From Chitinophagaceae bacterium UBA1946 (GTDB taxonomy: Bacteria > Bacteroidota > Bacteroidia > Chitinophagales > Chitinophagaceae), in assembly GCA_002336815.1 (NCBI GenBank), contig DDEU01000044.1:1-27790 (forward strand): DNA of 27,790 nt, written 5' to 3'. A program made the translations under genes and the position numbers. Of the stretch, positions 24,592 to 27,790 are shown piece after piece (the first letter of the stretch is position 1; the number at the start of each line of letters is the position of its first letter). Below the pieces are notes generated by a model that was not told where the DNA came from, did no database searches, and was given only the letters and a program-made list of their open reading frames with translations.

Positions 24592-25851
24592 TTAGTAACC
24601 ATACTTCTCTTTCCACAAAGCCTTCAAATGCTTACGCAGTTCTTCTTCCCGGGCATTGTTGCCGGGTTCGTAAAAAGTACTGCCCTTGATGGCATCGGGT
24701 AAATATTCCTGTGGTGAAAAATTTTGATCGTAGTTGTGCGAATACTGGTAACCTTTACCATAATCCATATTCTTCATCATACGGGTGGGTGCATTGCGAA
24801 TGTGCAAAGGCACCGGCTGATCTCCCGCCTGCTTTACTGCAGCCATGGCAGCGCCGATGGCAGTGGTGGCAGAATTGCTTTTGGCACTGGATGCCAGGTA
24901 AATGGCACATTGCGATAAGATCAACTGCGACTCGGGATAACCGATCTTATTAACGGCATCAAAAGTAGCATTGGCCAACAGCAGCGCATTCGGATTGGCA
25001 TTGCCGATATCTTCACTTGATAAAATGAGCATCCTTCGTGCAATGAATTTCACATCTTCTCCCCCTTCGATCATTCTCGCCAGGTAATATACGGCTGCAT
25101 TGGGGTCGCTGCCACGGATGGATTTTATAAAGGCTGAAATGATATCGTAATGCTGCTCCCCCTTTTTATCGTAAAGGGCAATGCGTTTTTGTGCAATGGC
25201 CATTACCTTATCATCGGTAATGTCTGCTCCATCGCCTAACGCATCTACTACCAGTTCCAGTAAGTTCAGCAACTTTCTTGCATCCCCGCCGGAGATATTA
25301 ATGAGCGCTTCCGTTTCCCGGAGCTGTATGTGTTTCGTTTTTAAATATTCGTCTGTTGTGATGGCGTGCTGCAGTAATTCGACCAGTTCGCTGTTATCCA
25401 GCGCCTTTAACACATATACCTGGCAGCGGCTGAGCAAAGCGCTGTTAACTTCGAAGGATGGATTTTCCGTGGTAGCGCCGATGAGGGTGATAATGCCTTT
25501 TTCTACCGCACCGAGTAAAGCATCCTGCTGCCCTTTATTGAACCGGTGGATCTCATCTATAAACAATACTGCACCGGTTTGCTGTTTAGCGCTTTCGATA
25601 ACTTCCCTTACTTCTTTTACCCCGGAAGAAATGGCACTGAGCTGGTAAAAAGGTGCCTGCATGGTTTGCGCAATAATATTGGCAATGGTTGTTTTGCCAA
25701 CCCCCGGCGGCCCCCATAAGATCATGGATGGAATTTTTCCATGCTCAATAGCGGTTCTGAGAATACTTCCTTTACCGGTAAGATGCTGCTGGCCTACTAA
25801 CTCGTTGAGCGTAGCAGGACGGAGACGTTCGGCTAATGGAGGGAGATTCAT
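24592..25851 (-). CDS. rarA: Replication-associated recombination protein A (AAA+ ATPase)
   Basis: The 419-residue protein is a member of the RarA/MgsA/WRNIP1 family of clamp-loader-like AAA+ ATPases that act at stalled replication forks. It has LAERLRPATLNELVGQQHL at the N-terminus, Walker A GPPGVGKT (47-54), Walker B LFIDEIHRF (96-104), the family-typical FNKGQQDALL, sensor 1 GATTENPSF and SRC arginine finger (141-143). The C-terminal tetramerisation region with RGSDPNAAVYYLARM and the closing lysine/tryptophan-rich tail is complete. A minus-strand TATCTTTA (25863-25856) sits only 4 bases ahead of the ATG, with TTG (25889-25887) 23 bases further up, hinting at a transcript with almost no leader. 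The start is fixed by the conserved N-terminus. Confidence 0.97.
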   Translation of the reverse strand: MNLPPLAERLRPATLNELVGQQHLTGKGSILRTAIEHGKIPSMILWGPPGVGKTTIANIIAQTMQAPFYQLSAISSGVKEVREVIESAKQQTGAVLFIDEIHRFNKGQQDALLGAVEKGIITLIGATTENPSFEVNSALLSRCQVYVLKALDNSELVELLQHAITTDEYLKTKHIQLRETEALINISGGDARKLLNLLELVVDALGDGADITDDKVMAIAQKRIALYDKKGEQHYDIISAFIKSIRGSDPNAAVYYLARMIEGGEDVKFIARRMLILSSEDIGNANPNALLLANATFDAVNKIGYPESQLILSQCAIYLASSAKSNSATTAIGAAMAAVKQAGDQPVPLHIRNAPTRMMKNMDYGKGYQYSHNYDQNFSPQEYLPDAIKGSTFYEPGNNAREEELRKHLKALWKEKYGY

Positions 25852-25907
25852 AGCGTAAAGATAAACCGTAACTGTTTCGTTAAAAACAAAAAGAGCTTTT
25901 CGGTCGT

Positions 25908-26414
25908 TTATTCAACCCGTTCTCCTATTTCATTTACAAGAATGCTAACAGCTTCGCTGTTCTTCTTTTTAATTTTACGAAAAAGGGCGATCTGCAGAAA
26001 GAAAAGGTAAAAGCCAGCCAGGGCGATCAACAAAAACCAAATCAACACTGTGATCAGCCAGGGATCAAGATTTTTGTTAAATCCCTTCGTCTTCTCCAGC
26101 ATCGGGTATGATGCTATTAGCCCAACGACAATAAAACCGAAGGTTAAAAAACATAAGACCGCCAAAATCCAAAACAGTAGTCTTCTTGGAAAAGGAGGAT
26201 TGGAGCCTGCACTTAAAACACCCAGCAGTAAAACATTGTTGATGCTGTTCCCGATGATTATCAGCCCTACTGTAAAAAAGGCCAAAAGACCGATAACATC
26301 GGCTGAATTGTTAAAAGAGAGTCTTCCCTTAATCAAAATAAGCGCAAGAAATGCTGCAACCAGTAATATCTCTGCGATATTAGCCAACCGGAATATTTTC
26401 CATTTCAATGTCAT
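25908..26414 (-). CDS. Hypothetical four-helix membrane protein
   Basis: The 168-residue protein has four hydrophobic segments (about 10-28, 38-60, 80-102 and 119-145) connected by short loops, then a charged cytoplasmic-looking tail with FRKIKKKNSEA and an acidic end. There is no signal peptide, cysteine motif or catalytic residue pattern, and I recognise no family. It starts 3 bases after the stop of aspS, so it is very probably expressed from the same transcript, and it ends 56 bases before rarA. The pairing with a housekeeping synthetase may reflect only convenient transcription. Confidence 0.8.
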   Translation of the reverse strand: MTLKWKIFRLANIAEILLVAAFLALILIKGRLSFNNSADVIGLLAFFTVGLIIIGNSINNVLLLGVLSAGSNPPFPRRLLFWILAVLCFLTFGFIVVGLIASYPMLEKTKGFNKNLDPWLITVLIWFLLIALAGFYLFFLQIALFRKIKKKNSEAVSILVNEIGERVE

Positions 26415-26417
26415 CTG

Positions 26418-27790
26418 CTATTTCAGATCCAGTTTTATCTGCAACTCCTCAAATTGCTTTGCATCAATTGTACTTGGCGCATCCAGCATCACATCCCTGC
26501 CACTGTTGTTTTTAGGGAAAGCGATAAAATCACGGATGCTTTCACTACCACCCAAAATTGCACACAACCTGTCGAAACCAAATGCCAGGCCACCGTGCGG
26601 CGGTGCACCATATTCAAAAGCGCCTAACAAAAAGCCGAATTTGTGCTGCTGTTCTTCCTCATCCATACCCAGGGCAGCAAACATTTTTTCCTGTAATGCC
26701 CGCTGGAAGATACGAATAGAGCCTCCGCCTATTTCATTACCGTTCAATACCATATCATACGCATTGGCCTTGATATTGGCATATGGATGCTTTAAATATT
26801 CCGCTGCATTTTCTATCACCGGGTTATTATTGATCATGATATCAATGTGATCCGGCTTGGGAGAGGTGAACGGATGGTGTCTTGCTACCCAGCGGTTATC
26901 TTCTTCTGCATATTCAAACAATGGAAAGTCGAGTACCCACAACAATTTGAATTCATCATTCTTTCTCATGCCCAGCTTATCTGCCATGTACATGCGCAGG
27001 TCGCTGGTTGATTTTCTTGTTTTTTCTTCGGCACCGGCCAGTATCAACACCAGGTCGCCGGGCTTTGCATTGGCCGCATCTGCAATGGCTTTTAATTTAT
27101 CAGCATCGTAAAATTTATCTACACTGCTTTTATAAGTGCCATCTGCATTGCATTTGATAAACACCAGTCCTTTCATGCCTATCTGTGGGCGTTTAACCCA
27201 TTCCGTTAGTTCATCCGTTTGCTTACGGGTGTACTCGCTGCAGCCAGGGATAGCAATGGCCAATACGGTTTCTGCGTCATCAAACACGCCAAAATTTGCA
27301 CCGTCGATCAATGTTGACTGCGATTGTTTGGTTGGAAAAGTATGCTGTGGGAATTTTAAGTTGGCGATCTTAATATCAAAACGGATATCGGGTTTGTCGT
27401 TGCCATAATTCCACATGGCTTCTTCCCATGTCATGCGTGCTACCACATCGGTATAGTCAATGTTCTTTACATCTTTAAAAATTCGTTTTACCAAACCTTC
27501 AAACATGTTCAAAATATCTTCCTGCTCTACAAAACTCATTTCACAATCAATCTGGGTGAACTCAGGCTGCCGGTCTGCCCGCAGGTCTTCATCCCGGAAA
27601 CATTTTACGATCTGGTAATAACGATCGTACCCACTCACCATCAGCAATTGTTTAAATGTTTGCGGACTCTGTGGCAACGCATAGAATTGACCGGCGTTCA
27701 TCCTGGATGGCACTACAAAATCCCTGGCTCCTTCCGGGGTGGATTTGATGAGGAAGGGCGTTTCGATATCCATGAAATTATTTTCATGCA
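26418..27790 (-). CDS. aspS: Aspartate--tRNA ligase, C-terminal part (cut by the window edge)
   Basis: About 456 codons lie in the window, and the frame continues open past the right edge; the Met at 27773 is internal, because the residues before it (HENNF) continue the catalytic-domain opening. Class II motifs are present: ETPFLIKSTPEGARDFVVPSR-type segment near motif 1, motif 2 FRDEDLRADRQPEFTQID, and motif 3 GLAFGFDRL near the C-terminus. The bacterial insertion (GAD-type) domain lies between motifs 2 and 3. It attaches aspartate to tRNA-Asp in the cytoplasm. The missing part should be the N-terminal anticodon-binding domain, about 130 residues by family length. A small membrane-protein gene follows 3 bases after the stop. 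Confidence 0.96.
   Translation of the reverse strand, partial: HENNFMDIETPFLIKSTPEGARDFVVPSRMNAGQFYALPQSPQTFKQLLMVSGYDRYYQIVKCFRDEDLRADRQPEFTQIDCEMSFVEQEDILNMFEGLVKRIFKDVKNIDYTDVVARMTWEEAMWNYGNDKPDIRFDIKIANLKFPQHTFPTKQSQSTLIDGANFGVFDDAETVLAIAIPGCSEYTRKQTDELTEWVKRPQIGMKGLVFIKCNADGTYKSSVDKFYDADKLKAIADAANAKPGDLVLILAGAEEKTRKSTSDLRMYMADKLGMRKNDEFKLLWVLDFPLFEYAEEDNRWVARHHPFTSPKPDHIDIMINNNPVIENAAEYLKHPYANIKANAYDMVLNGNEIGGGSIRIFQRALQEKMFAALGMDEEEQQHKFGFLLGAFEYGAPPHGGLAFGFDRLCAILGGSESIRDFIAFPKNNSGRDVMLDAPSTIDAKQFEELQIKLDLK

Noticed and set aside
26050..26850. Plus-strand 266-codon frame opposite the membrane protein and aspS
   Set aside because: It spans two genes of the opposite strand, one being the unmistakable aspS; the long open frame is a codon-bias artefact.
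1..27790. Mobile element, prophage, CRISPR or defence island
   Set aside because: No transposase, integrase, inverted terminal repeats, regularly spaced direct repeats or defence gene families were found; gene content and style are uniform across the window.

Overview
The window reads as an ordinary chromosomal segment of a Bacteroidota bacterium, most likely a member of the Chitinophagaceae. The evidence is a SusC/SusD pair with its lipoproteins, PorT-type and DUF6089-type outer-membrane barrels, a DUF4302 lipoprotein, the near absence of Shine-Dalgarno sequences, and several sites resembling the Bacteroidota promoter (TTG, about 20 bases, TAnnTTTG). I see no tRNA, rRNA, CRISPR array, insertion sequence, integrase or phage gene. 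The family assignment is inference, since no marker for it lies in the window.

Layout. Positions 1-600 hold an RRM RNA-binding protein (only the first base of its start codon is missing) and an 81-residue protein that looks faintly Sm/Hfq-like, each followed by an intrinsic terminator. Positions 690-2600 hold a secreted YD-like protein, an unknown 106-residue protein and a regulator that joins a heavy-metal-associated (HMA) domain to an AraC DNA-binding domain. Positions 2660-6852 are on the minus strand: a stand-alone asparaginase N-domain; a tight four-gene run (two membrane proteins, a metallophosphoesterase and a membrane-SRPBCC protein, with overlaps of 4 and 23 bases and a gap of 12); a six-copy octamer repeat; and a PorT-type barrel with its own terminator. 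Positions 7229-9573 hold two consecutive but dissimilar membrane acyltransferases.

Positions 9808-17216 are one plus-strand transcription unit: a consensus-like promoter, SusC, SusD, a HExxH lipoprotein peptidase and a DUF4302 lipoprotein, with gaps of 18 to 21 bases and a terminator at the end. It has no glycosidase, so it looks like an uptake system for a non-glycan or peptide-containing ligand, with the protease at the cell surface. Positions 17375-20278 encode UvrA.

The rest is on the minus strand: a 48-residue membrane microprotein downstream of a DUF6089-like barrel with a Gly/Ser/Arg tail, an ElaA acetyltransferase, a divergent YkuD-like secreted protein, an alpha/beta-hydrolase lipoprotein, the RarA ATPase, a four-helix membrane protein, and aspartyl-tRNA synthetase, which runs off the right edge.

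No large undescribed system is evident. The best leads are the SusCD-peptidase-DUF4302 locus, the RRM plus Sm-like pair, the HMA-AraC fusion, the four-gene membrane/phosphoesterase operon, the YkuD-like protein with an altered active-site motif, the microprotein, and a hairpin-plus-T-tract element at 9696-9754 with no parent gene.
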